Of a stretch of 64,000 bases of DNA, positions 15,058-23,685 are shown in pieces. Origin of the DNA: JBJHAX01 sp050480705 (lineage in GTDB: Bacteria; Actinomycetota; Nitriliruptoria; Nitriliruptorales; Nitriliruptoraceae); the NCBI GenBank assembly GCA_050480705.1, contig JBJHAX010000002.1, forward strand, positions 1 to 64,000. The letters are read 5' to 3'. The number at the start of each line of letters is the position of its first letter. The stretch's first letter is position 1. The translations under genes and the position numbers were made by a program. Under the pieces are notes generated by a model. That model saw nothing but the letters and a program-made list of their open reading frames with translations. It did not search any database and was not told the origin of the DNA.

Positions 15058-17178
15058 TCAGAACTCGTCGTCGCTCGGCGGGAACACTACGGCGATCACC
15101 GTCTGCCGGGCGTTCTCGAGCAGCCATTCGGTTCCATGGCCGAGGAACGGCCGTCCGTCGCTGGCGCGCACCGTCGACCCGAGCACGATCGTGTCGGCGA
15201 GCCACTCGTCGGCGACGCGCAGCAGTTCGTCGGCGGCAGCGGGAGCGTGCCGCGCTTCGACCGCGCTGCCGGTGCCGAACGATGCAGCGACGTCACGCAC
15301 ACGGTTCAGCTGGCGTTCCACCGACGGCGACGCCGGCCCCTGCATCGAACCGCGGGTGACCACGTGCAGCGCCAGCACCTGGCTGTCGTGACGCGACGCG
15401 ACACGGAACGCGAGTTCTTCGGCGGCGCGACCGGGCTTCGTGCCGGTGACACCGAGGAGGATGCGACGGAACGGGCCGTTCTCGAGGTCGGCAGCGTCAC
15501 GGATGTCCTCGCCACGGCGAACCAGCAGCAAGGGCACGGGGCTGTCGGCGATGACCCGCTGGATGGGCTCGGACAACCGGTGGGAGCCGATGTAGTCGTC
15601 GTTGAGACCGAGTGTGATGAGGCGGTAGCCGAGCGCGGCTTCTTCGAGGATCGTCGACGCCGCATCGTCGGCGGTCTCGGTGCGCAGGTCGGTGTCACGG
15701 CTCGCCAGCACGTCGCGCATGACCGTCAACCTCGGCAGGCTCTGCTCCTCCGAGGTCTTGACGGTCAGTACGGTGACCGTCGCGTCGGGTTGCAGCAAGG
15801 CGTCGAGGACGGCGGCTGCGACGTCGGAGTTGAGCCCGCCGCGGGTCGGCAGCAGCGCAGAGCGGGCACCGGCGATCACCGACGACGACAGCAGCCGTTC
15901 GTGTTCGAGGCGTTCTGCCTCCTCCGGCGCGGCGCGAAGCCGTGCGAGGGCGGGGCGCATCAGCGGCGGCGCACCCATCGAGGTGGCGACGGCGAGCAGC
16001 ACGATGATGGCGTACGAGACGTCGTTGAGCGCACCCAGTGCGAGCCCGATCGCCGCCAGCACGATCTCCATGGCTCCGCGTGCGTTGAGGCCGACGCCCG
16101 CGATGAAGCTCTCGAGGCGCGACAGCCCGGAGATGTGTCCCCCGATGAACGAGCCGGTCAGTTTCGTGAGCGAACCGACGGCGAGAACGATGCCGGCCCA
16201 CAGAAGCGCCTCGGGCTCGAGCAGCACGGCCAGGTCGACGTACAGTCCAGCGGTCGCGAAGAAGATCGGCGCGAACACCGCGTTGCTCAGGACCTCGATC
16301 GACCGCTTGACGTCGTGGCGCTGGTAACGCGAGCGTCCGAGGATGATGCCGGCAACCAGTGCTCCGAGCACAGCCTCGACGTGCAGCGCCTGGGTGATGG
16401 CGCCGAACACGAACGCGACGAACAGCGTCGCAGTCAGTGCCGAGGCGTACCCACCGGCGCGACGCGCTCGCCTGAGCACGACGTCGGCGAAACGCTGCCC
16501 CACGCTCAGCCCGAGCACGAGGAAGAGCACGACGCTGGCGATGGTCAGGCTCAGCCCACCGAAACTGATCGTGCCGGCCGTGAACACGCCGACGACGACG
16601 CCGAGCAGCATCCAGCCGACCAGGTCGTTGATCATCGCCGCCGCGATCGTCAACTGGCCGACGTTGCGGCGCATGAGGTCCATGTCGGACAGGATCTTCG
16701 CGATCACCGGAAGCGCCGAGATGCTCATCGCGACCGCGATGAACATCGCGAACCCGATCCGCGTCGCTGACTCCCCCCACAACGTCGCCGGCATCACCCA
16801 GCCGAGCCCGAACCCGAACAGGAGCGGGACGACGAGACTGCCGGTCGCGATCCCGATCAGCGGCGTGCCGAGCCGCCGCAGCAGCTCGAGGTCGGTCTCG
16901 AACCCGGTGACGACCAGCAGCAGGGCGATCCCGAGCCATGCCACGGCGAGGATCAGCGCGCTCTGCACCGCTCCCCCGGGAAACACCCACGCTGCGAGGT
17001 CGGGGAACAAGCGGCCGAACACCGACGGGCCGAGCAGCACGCCGGCGCTGAGCTCGCCGACGACGCGCGGCTGCCCGAACCTCTGCACGAGCAGGCCGAG
17101 GGCGCGGGCGGTCCCGAGAAGGACGACGAGCTGGATCCAGAAGATCAGCAGTTCGTGCTCACCGACGGGTGTCAGCAT
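15058..17178 (-). CDS. CPA2-type cation/proton antiporter with USP-like tail
   Basis: 706 aa. Residues ~1-420 form about 12 membrane helices of a Na+(K+)/H+ antiporter (KefB/GerN type), including the paired discontinuous-helix region AMINDLVGWMLLG with the transport Asp. Residues ~450-706 are soluble and contain two universal-stress-protein-like halves (VTVLTVKTSEEQS and RILLGVTGTKPGRAAEELA, ending GSTVRASDG), probably nucleotide-sensing. It exchanges monovalent cations for protons at the inner membrane. The start is ATG 17178 rather than the GTG one codon earlier. No partner gene adjoins. Confidence 0.88.
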   Translation of the reverse strand: MLTPVGEHELLIFWIQLVVLLGTARALGLLVQRFGQPRVVGELSAGVLLGPSVFGRLFPDLAAWVFPGGAVQSALILAVAWLGIALLLVVTGFETDLELLRRLGTPLIGIATGSLVVPLLFGFGLGWVMPATLWGESATRIGFAMFIAVAMSISALPVIAKILSDMDLMRRNVGQLTIAAAMINDLVGWMLLGVVVGVFTAGTISFGGLSLTIASVVLFLVLGLSVGQRFADVVLRRARRAGGYASALTATLFVAFVFGAITQALHVEAVLGALVAGIILGRSRYQRHDVKRSIEVLSNAVFAPIFFATAGLYVDLAVLLEPEALLWAGIVLAVGSLTKLTGSFIGGHISGLSRLESFIAGVGLNARGAMEIVLAAIGLALGALNDVSYAIIVLLAVATSMGAPPLMRPALARLRAAPEEAERLEHERLLSSSVIAGARSALLPTRGGLNSDVAAAVLDALLQPDATVTVLTVKTSEEQSLPRLTVMRDVLASRDTDLRTETADDAASTILEEAALGYRLITLGLNDDYIGSHRLSEPIQRVIADSPVPLLLVRRGEDIRDAADLENGPFRRILLGVTGTKPGRAAEELAFRVASRHDSQVLALHVVTRGSMQGPASPSVERQLNRVRDVAASFGTGSAVEARHAPAAADELLRVADEWLADTIVLGSTVRASDGRPFLGHGTEWLLENARQTVIAVVFPPSDDEF

Positions 17179-17292
17179 CACCTGATTCCTGTCGCTGGGG
17201 CCGGCGAAGCTCGGCTGGGGCGAGTGGCGCGCGAGAATCGTCGGGGAAGTAGAACAGCCCGCACCGCCGAACGCGAAATCAACAACGCACGA

Positions 17293-18306
17293 TCAGGGCG
17301 ACGCGTCATCTGGCGGCATGCCATCGTCGGGCAGATCCATCCAGCCCCGAACACACCGCACGTACTCGCCCGGCACCTCCATCATCGGCACGTGACCGAC
17401 GCCGCCGAGAATTTCGATGCTCCAGTCGGGACGGCGCGCAGCGATCGTGTCGATGACGGCACGAGAGATCAGGCGGTCGGAATCGCCCCAGACGACCAGG
17501 CACGAGGCGTCGACCTGGGCCATGGCGTGCAGCAGGCGGCGGCGCCCGAGCACGCCGCCGACGACCGAGGCGGCCGCCTCGACGAGGCTCGGCAGGCGCC
17601 AGCCGACGGTCACGAGTTCACGCAGACCCTCACGGCTCACCCGCGTGAGTTCGGGCGACACACGCGACGGGTCGGCATGGATGTAGGCGATGTTGCGCTC
17701 CCACAGCTCGTCGACGTCGACCCCACGGAACGCTCGACGGGCCATGGCGCTGCCGACAACCGGCACGGCCAGCGGCCCGAAGCGCCGCAGCGTCTCGGGG
17801 TCGATACGCGTCACCTGACCGCGATGGCCGGGCAACGCGGGCGCGGCGAGCACGAGCCGCTCGATCCGCACGTCGTCCAGCGCAGCGAGCAGCACGGCGA
17901 GCGCGCCACCCATCGAATTGCCGTGGACGACGCAGCGCCGCCACTGCAGCGCATCGAGCAGTGCCCGCAGGAAGTGGACGTTGGCGCTGATGCGCGGCGC
18001 GCGGCGATGCGGCGGCGGCGTGTGACCGAACCCCGGCAGGTCGGGCGCGACGACCGGGCCGTGGACGGCGAGCGCAGGAATCACGTCCAGCCAGTTCGTG
18101 GCGCTGCCACCCAGGCCATGAACGAGCAGTTGCGGTATGCCGTCGCCTGCGCCGGCACGCAGCACGTGCACCGGCGTGTCACGAATCCGCAGCGTGGTCG
18201 AGGTGACCGTCGACCAGCGGGGCGTGCGCGCACCGAGATCTCCCCAGCCGCCGACGACGCTGCGCCGGGCAGCGTGCCGACGGGCCGGTTCGCTCGTTCG
18301 TCTCAT
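17293..18306 (-). CDS. Alpha/beta-hydrolase
   Basis: 337 aa; a serine hydrolase with oxyanion-hole motif HGLGGS, nucleophile elbow GNSMGG, acid Asp in VVWGDSDRL and catalytic His in GGVGHVPMME. The fold is complete and resembles haloperoxidase/esterase-type hydrolases; the substrate is not predictable. ATG 18306 overlaps the stop of the upstream YyaL-type gene (ATGA), so the two are translationally coupled. The first ~35 residues are basic and may be a poorly conserved extension. Confidence 0.85.
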   Translation of the reverse strand: MRRTSEPARRHAARRSVVGGWGDLGARTPRWSTVTSTTLRIRDTPVHVLRAGAGDGIPQLLVHGLGGSATNWLDVIPALAVHGPVVAPDLPGFGHTPPPHRRAPRISANVHFLRALLDALQWRRCVVHGNSMGGALAVLLAALDDVRIERLVLAAPALPGHRGQVTRIDPETLRRFGPLAVPVVGSAMARRAFRGVDVDELWERNIAYIHADPSRVSPELTRVSREGLRELVTVGWRLPSLVEAAASVVGGVLGRRRLLHAMAQVDASCLVVWGDSDRLISRAVIDTIAARRPDWSIEILGGVGHVPMMEVPGEYVRCVRGWMDLPDDGMPPDDASP

Positions 18307-20345
18307 CCGGCGGGCTCGAGGAGTTCGAGCAGCTGCAACGCATCGGTCACCGGGAGCTCACACACCAGGTCGCGGCAGACGTAGGCGGCCGGGCGCCCTT
18401 CGACGCCGTAGCGGCCACGCAGCAGCGCGAACGCGTCGCCGTGCTCCGGCGGTGCGACCACGGCCCGCACGCCGCTTCGCGGGCGATGCGTCACAGCACG
18501 TTCGAGCTGGTCGCGCTCGTCTCCCGGGGCGCCGACGATCGCCACCTGGCGCCGGTCGGATGCGAGGCCTTCGAGTTGCCGCAGCGTCCACCCGAATCCG
18601 GTCGGCATGCGCGCGAGTTGTTGCTGGAAGGCCGCGAGCCCCTGCTCGGCACGCAGCTGCCAGTCGGCGTCACCGGTGAGGTCGGCGAGCGCCAGGCACA
18701 CCTCGACCATGACCGAGGTTCCTGCGGGCGTGGCGTTGTCCCAGGTGTCCTTGGGGCGGGTGACCAGCGCCGGTGCGTCGTGCGCGGTCTTGAACCATCC
18801 GCCGGCCGGATCCTCGAAGCGCGCATGGGCCTGCTCGGCGTGCCAGAGCGCACGGTCGAGATGCGTCGACACACCGGTCGCGCACAACAGTTCGATCTCA
18901 GAAAGTGCCATGCACGCATGATCTTCGAGGTAGGCAGACGGGCCGACACGTCCTCGCGCGTGGGTGTGATGCAGGCGGGCGTCGACGACGAGGGTCTCGT
19001 CGAGTCGTGCGGCGATCGCTGCAGCCTCATCGATCCAACCGGGTTCGTCGAGCAGTCGTCCGGCCACGACCAGGCCCCTCACGGCGAGCGCGTTCGCGTC
19101 GGCGAGCGCCTTGTCGTCGATGCCGGGGGCTGTGCGCTTCGAGCGACGCGCCAGCAGTGCTGCGCGCACCCGTTCGCTCTCGTCTTCGAAGGCCGCGGGA
19201 TCGAGGCCGTTGTCCCGTGCGAACTCGGCGAGGCCGACCGGGCGGTGTAGGACGTTGGTCGCTTTCCAGTTGCCCGCGGCGGTCACCCCGTACGCCGCGG
19301 CGTGCAGGTCCGGGTCGGCGCCTGCCTCACGCACCACCTCGACGAACTCGTCGTAGGACCAGACGTAGAACGCGCCTTCGCGCCCGTCGGTGTCGGCATC
19401 CATGGACGCGATCAGCAGGCCGTCGTCCCTGCGCGCGTCGGTGAGCAGCCAGTGGGCCGTCGAGGTCGCGATCGCCCGCAGATCGGCGCGGGCGGTCAGC
19501 GACGCCGCCGCCGCGTAGGCGGGCAGCAGAAGGGCGTTGTCGACGAGCATCTTCTCAAAGTGGGGGACGAGCCAGCGAGCGTCGGTGGCGTAACGGGCGA
19601 ACCCGCCGGCGAGCTGGTCGTGGATGCCGCCACGAGCCATCGCATCGAGCGCCTGGACGGCGCAGGCGAGCGCGTCGGCGTCGCCGGTCCGGTCGTGGCG
19701 GTGGAGCAGCCATTCGATGGTCATCGCCTGGGGGAATTTCGGTGCGCGCCCGAACCCTCCGTTGCGCCGGTCCCAGGCGTTTTCGAGGACCGCTTGCGCC
19801 GCGTCGTCGACGACGCCGGGATCCAGCGTGTCTGCTGCCGGCGTGCGTGTCGCCTGCTCGAGTGCGCTGACGATCCGTGCCGCAGACGCGTCAACCTCGT
19901 CGCGCCGCTGCCGCCACGCCTCGGCGACCGCAGCGACGACGTCGACGAACCCTGGCATGCCGGAGCGTGCACGCGGTGGCCAGTAGGTGCCGGCGAAGAA
20001 GGGGCGGAGCTCGTGGTCGAGGAAGACCGACATCGGCCAGCCGCCGTGGCCGGTGAGTGCGGTGACCGCGTCCATGTACACCGTGTCGACGTCAGGTCGT
20101 TCCTCACGATCGACCTTGACGTTGACGAACGTCGCGTTGAGCAACGCGGCGACGTCGTCGTCCTCGAAGGACTCGTGCGCCATCACGTGACACCAATGGC
20201 AGCTGCTGTAGCCGACCGACAGGAAGATCGGCACATCACGTTCACGTGCCTCAGAGAAGGCGCTATCACCCCATTCGCGCCACTCGACGGGGTTTTTGGC
20301 GTGCTGCAGCAGATACGGAGAGGTGGCGTTCTTGAGCTCGTTCAT
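18303..20345 (-). CDS. Thioredoxin-fold DUF255 protein (YyaL / SPATA20 family)
   Basis: 680 aa. The N-terminal thioredoxin-like domain begins with the family hallmark NELKNATSPYLLQHAKNPVEW and has the CHWCHVM active-site motif near residue 50, followed by an (alpha/alpha)6-barrel resembling N-acylglucosamine epimerase (HFEKMLVDNALL, SMDADTDG). The biochemical role of the family is unsettled. Length is normal and no break is seen. It heads a two-gene operon with the hydrolase. A diverged fragment of a second copy lies at 21757-21852. Confidence 0.92.
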   Translation of the reverse strand: MNELKNATSPYLLQHAKNPVEWREWGDSAFSEARERDVPIFLSVGYSSCHWCHVMAHESFEDDDVAALLNATFVNVKVDREERPDVDTVYMDAVTALTGHGGWPMSVFLDHELRPFFAGTYWPPRARSGMPGFVDVVAAVAEAWRQRRDEVDASAARIVSALEQATRTPAADTLDPGVVDDAAQAVLENAWDRRNGGFGRAPKFPQAMTIEWLLHRHDRTGDADALACAVQALDAMARGGIHDQLAGGFARYATDARWLVPHFEKMLVDNALLLPAYAAAASLTARADLRAIATSTAHWLLTDARRDDGLLIASMDADTDGREGAFYVWSYDEFVEVVREAGADPDLHAAAYGVTAAGNWKATNVLHRPVGLAEFARDNGLDPAAFEDESERVRAALLARRSKRTAPGIDDKALADANALAVRGLVVAGRLLDEPGWIDEAAAIAARLDETLVVDARLHHTHARGRVGPSAYLEDHACMALSEIELLCATGVSTHLDRALWHAEQAHARFEDPAGGWFKTAHDAPALVTRPKDTWDNATPAGTSVMVEVCLALADLTGDADWQLRAEQGLAAFQQQLARMPTGFGWTLRQLEGLASDRRQVAIVGAPGDERDQLERAVTHRPRSGVRAVVAPPEHGDAFALLRGRYGVEGRPAAYVCRDLVCELPVTDALQLLELLEPAG

Positions 20346-20437
20346 GGTGTCCTGATAGCGGCGCGTTCATCGCGACGGTACGAGACCTGCCCAACACTGT
20401 CAGCGCCACATCAGTACCGACGCCTTCAACAATCTTG

Positions 20438-20959
20438 CTAACCCTCGAGCAGGTCCTCGACGAGGCGCCGAGATCGGTCTTCGAGCGGCTCATCAGGGAA
20501 GAACCGTGCCACCACAGCCTCGATTTCAGCAATCTCCCGAAGCTTTAAGCGATCAAGAAGTAGCCGGATGTCATCGCTGTCGCGAACAGCTCGAGCTGCA
20601 CGCACCTTCATCGCGAGCAGGTGCTCAGCAGGAGTCACCATCACCCGCAAGTGCGCATGATCGAACACCGGAGTGCCCCTGCCCGCACGACCAGAGACGT
20701 AGGAGGAGGCCTGATTGTTCAACCACGAGCGTGGGAGACCAAGATCGCTAGCAACCTCTTGAGCGGCACCGAGCACATGGCCATCAGGTTCAAACAACGC
20801 ATCAACATCACGCGTCGCAGCCCGCGAATCGAATGCCAGCACCATTGCTGCACCGCCGAACACATGGATTTCGCCCACGACGCCGCGCCGCCGCAGCTTC
20901 TCGGCGAGCGCTTCAAACGCGCTGCGCAGCGTCTCCCGGTCGAGCAACGGCTGGTTCAC
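20438..20959 (-). CDS. DUF6036-like nucleotidyltransferase (putative toxin)
   Basis: 173 aa with a minimal nucleotidyltransferase core: VFGGAAMVL (Gly35-Gly36) and TRDVDALF (Asp51, Asp53). Such single-domain enzymes are often toxins or antitoxins in TA pairs. GTG 20959 overlaps the stop of the XRE gene by four bases (GTGA), so it is translated after the regulator, the usual order for antitoxin-toxin pairs. It lies between the intact yyaL-type gene and a yyaL fragment, suggesting the pair was inserted. Confidence 0.7.
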   Translation of the reverse strand: MNQPLLDRETLRSAFEALAEKLRRRGVVGEIHVFGGAAMVLAFDSRAATRDVDALFEPDGHVLGAAQEVASDLGLPRSWLNNQASSYVSGRAGRGTPVFDHAHLRVMVTPAEHLLAMKVRAARAVRDSDDIRLLLDRLKLREIAEIEAVVARFFPDEPLEDRSRRLVEDLLEG

Positions 20960-21561
20960 GCCGCCTCCAAGTCGTGACGGCCGATCATCACGCCGCGACG
21001 TCGATACGACGCCGGCGCGTGGACCAACGCGTCCGCTCGAGCGGACGGGAGCGAACTCACCCACCAAGCGCCGTCAAGAAACCGATCAGGTCCGTAGACC
21101 CATGACGGCGGTCTCGTTCCTTCGCGAACGCAAAGGTCCTCCGCAATCGCTGCCAGCAACGCATCGAAGCGTGCGTCGCCAGTCAGCGGTGGGTCAGCCG
21201 CGACGAGCAGCAGGAGTGGATGGCCATCGTCGGCAGCACCTCGCAGGAACTCGAACACCAACCGCAGCCGCTGCTGTTCATCTTCCTGGTCGACCGCTGC
21301 GATATCGAGGGCGAGATCTGCAAGTCGGTAACACGCGAGGTCGCGTGTCGCCTCAAGTTCGAGCCGATGTCCCATAGCGGCGACAAGCCGAGCCAGTACC
21401 GGCACCGTCGGTTCACGTCCACCTGATTCGTACGCGGAAATCGCCGACTGTGCCGTGCGGGCGAGTTCAGCAAGTTGTGCCTGCGTCAGTCCGGCACGCA
21501 CGCGAGCCTCGTGCAACAACGCGGCTGCACGACCCTTGCCCGTGGAACTTCGATCTCTCAT
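20956..21561 (-). CDS. XRE-family HTH regulator (putative antitoxin)
   Basis: 201 aa. The XRE helix-turn-helix is near residues 15-65 (ARVRAGLTQAQLAELARTAQSAISAYESGGREPTVP contains the two helices). The C-terminal ~130 residues are of unknown family and may bind the nucleotidyltransferase partner. ATG 21561 follows an AT-rich TATCAT element (minus strand, 21575-21570) so closely that the mRNA may be leaderless. Operon with the next gene by a 4-bp overlap. Confidence 0.72.
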   Translation of the reverse strand: MRDRSSTGKGRAAALLHEARVRAGLTQAQLAELARTAQSAISAYESGGREPTVPVLARLVAAMGHRLELEATRDLACYRLADLALDIAAVDQEDEQQRLRLVFEFLRGAADDGHPLLLLVAADPPLTGDARFDALLAAIAEDLCVREGTRPPSWVYGPDRFLDGAWWVSSLPSARADALVHAPASYRRRGVMIGRHDLEAA

Positions 21562-22047
21562 CGTAGATAATGATACCCGCTCCTCGTCGGTTTGCGGCCG
21601 CCTGTGTCGATCCGACCGCCTCGCTCGGGACATCCGAGCACCGGGTCGTCGCACATCTCGCGCCAAGCTGAGTACATGTGAGTACATCCGGGATGCACTG
21701 CTCGCACTGGATGCACTGGATTCCTCAGAATTCTCCTGTTTGCAGCCCGTTTCGCGTCACGCTGGTGCCATCACGTGACACCAGTGGCACGACGAGTAGC
21801 CGACGCTGAGGAAGATGGGTACGTCGCGTTCGCGCTGGCGAGACGGTTCGGCATTGCGGGCTCCTGGTCACCTACGCGGCAACCAATGTCTGGACCGTTG
21901 CGGCCTTGTCCAATTTCGCCACGATCGCACAAGGCATGCTCGCGGCCGCTCCTACCGTGCCCTACCGTTCTCGGGCCGTGCGATGCGCCCGCACCGGCTA
22001 CAGCGGCTTCTGAGGCCGAACTCCCAGCGGGTGCTGCCCGACGCTCG
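21562..22047. other. Insertion-scar region without intact gene
   Basis: Upstream of the XRE start, the segment carries direct repeats (GTGAGTACAT-like twice near 21670-21690; CTGGATGCACTGG nearby), then the yyaL fragment, then a plus-strand frame at about 21870-22012 reading a hydrophobic tail (LVTYAATNVWTVAALSNF) that stops at 22013. The last could be the C-terminus of a lost membrane protein, or chance. The region looks like a joint between rearranged pieces. Confidence 0.4.
21757..21852 (-). pseudogene. Fragment of a DUF255 (yyaL-type) gene
   Basis: The minus frame reads RERDVPIFLSVGYSSCHWCH followed by VMAPA-stop, matching the active-site segment of the intact gene at 18303-20345 (there followed by VMAHESF). 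DNA similarity to 20170-20250 is clear but well short of identical, so this is a diverged copy, not a fresh duplication. Both ends break off abruptly: no start upstream and a stop four codons after CHWCHVM. Confidence 0.75.
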
Positions 22048-23487
22048 CTACGACGCCACGTAGGAGGTCTTGAGCGTCGTGTAGAACTCCATCGCAACCG
22101 GCCCCTGTTCGCGCGGCCCGAAGCTCGACCCCTTGTTCCCGCCGAACGGCACGTGGTAGTCAACACCTGCGGTCGGCAGGTTGACCATGACCATCCCTGC
22201 TGCAGAACGGCGCTGGAACTCGTGCGCGCTGCTCAACGACGTCGTCGCGATTCCGGAACTGAGACCGAAGGGTGTGTCGTTTGCGACCTCGATTGCGTGG
22301 TCGAGGTCACTGACACGGATGATCGAGGCGATCGGGCCGAAGATCTCCTCGCGGTTGATGCGCATCTCGTTCGTGGTCGAGACGAACACCGTGGGCGCGA
22401 AGTAGTGCCCACGCTTCTCCCGTTCAAGTGTCTGCCCGCCACAGGCCAGTTCGGCCCCTTCGTTCTTCCCGATGTCGATGTAGTCGAGGCACGTACGCAG
22501 TTGGCGCTCATCGACGACGGGTCCGATGTCGACCCCTTCCGCCAACGCGTGATCGACGCGAAGTTGTTCCGTGCGTTCGACGAGGGCGTCGGTGAAGGCG
22601 TCAGCGATGCCCTCGGTCACGATGATGCGACTCGAGGCGGTGCACCGTTGCCCCGACCAGAAGAACGCGCCGTCCAACGCGCAGTTGACCGCGACATCGA
22701 GGTCGGCGTCGTCGAGCACGACGAGCGGGTTCTTGCCACCCATCTCGAGTTGCACCTTCGCGAGGCGAGCTGCGGTGGCGGTCGCGATGTTGCGCCCTGT
22801 CGCATCGGATCCGGTGAAACTGATCGCGTCGATGTCGGGATGGTTCACCATCTCGTCACCGACGACCGAACCGCTGCCCATCACGAGGTTGAACATCCCG
22901 GCAGGGACACCTGCCCGGTCGAGGATGGCCGTGAGCTCCCAGGCGACCGCCGGCGTCAGTTCCGCTGGCTTCAGGACGACACAGTTGCCGAAGGCGAGCG
23001 CCGGCGCAGCCTTCCAGGAAGGGATCGCGAGGGGGACGTTCCAAGGTGTGATCAGGCCCACGACACCGATCGGTTCCCGAGCTACCTCCACGCGGATGTT
23101 CGGACGCACCGACGGGCCGAGGTCGCCGCCGAGACGCAAGGCTTCGCCCGCGAAGTAGGAGAAGATGCCCGCAGCGCGCTTCGCTTCGCCGACGGCTTCG
23201 TGGAACGTCTTTCCCTGTTCCCGTGCGATGAGCGTCGCGAGTTCGTCGACGCGGTCACTCAACTCGCGTGCGGCAGCGTTGAGCATGTCGCTTCGTTGTT
23301 GCGGCGTGAGTGCGCGCGCAGCTGGTGCCGCATCCCGAGCAGATTCGATGGCACGCTGGACGTCTGAGCGCGAAGCACGAGCAAACTTCCCCACGACTTC
23401 ATCGACGTCGCTCGGATTGACATCAACGATCTCTTCATCGCTCGGGACCCATTCTCCCGCGATGTAATTGGGATGCTGTTCAGTCAT
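22048..23487 (-). CDS. NAD(P)+-dependent aldehyde dehydrogenase
   Basis: 479 aa, full length for the superfamily. Asn150 (PWNVP), general base Glu248 (QLEMGGKN) and nucleophile Cys282 (GQRCTASS) are all present, as are FTGSDATG and the EIFGP motif. It resembles alpha-ketoglutarate-semialdehyde dehydrogenases of sugar-acid pathways, which fits the dehydratases nearby, but other semialdehydes are equally possible. ATG 23487 has a GAGGAG upstream. It is the last gene of the minus-strand group IlvD - enolase-type - flavoprotein - MmgE/PrpD - ALDH. Confidence 0.88.
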   Translation of the reverse strand: MTEQHPNYIAGEWVPSDEEIVDVNPSDVDEVVGKFARASRSDVQRAIESARDAAPAARALTPQQRSDMLNAAARELSDRVDELATLIAREQGKTFHEAVGEAKRAAGIFSYFAGEALRLGGDLGPSVRPNIRVEVAREPIGVVGLITPWNVPLAIPSWKAAPALAFGNCVVLKPAELTPAVAWELTAILDRAGVPAGMFNLVMGSGSVVGDEMVNHPDIDAISFTGSDATGRNIATATAARLAKVQLEMGGKNPLVVLDDADLDVAVNCALDGAFFWSGQRCTASSRIIVTEGIADAFTDALVERTEQLRVDHALAEGVDIGPVVDERQLRTCLDYIDIGKNEGAELACGGQTLEREKRGHYFAPTVFVSTTNEMRINREEIFGPIASIIRVSDLDHAIEVANDTPFGLSSGIATTSLSSAHEFQRRSAAGMVMVNLPTAGVDYHVPFGGNKGSSFGPREQGPVAMEFYTTLKTSYVAS

Positions 23488-23685
23488 GGAGAGCTCCTCG
23501 TGCTCGCAACGCGCGCCCCGTGATCCCGATCCCACCCGAGCGTACCGGCGTGTCGTAACGCCCGGCTGCGCGCCATCTCGCTCGTCGCCCGCCAACACCG
23601 TCGTGGCAGATCGCGGGCTTCGCCACCGGTCACGCCGCGCGTGGCCGCCACGGAACGGCGACGTCGCGCGGGCTGGATCGCGGTG

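Noticed and set aside
15136..16770. 544-aa plus-strand frame inside the antiporter locus
   Set aside because: Antisense of the antiporter, whose membrane and USP-like segments are clear.
21870..22012. Remnant of a membrane-protein gene (LVTYAATNVWTVAALSNF tail)
   Set aside because: Too short and without a recognised family; chance cannot be excluded, so it is only mentioned in the spacer entry.
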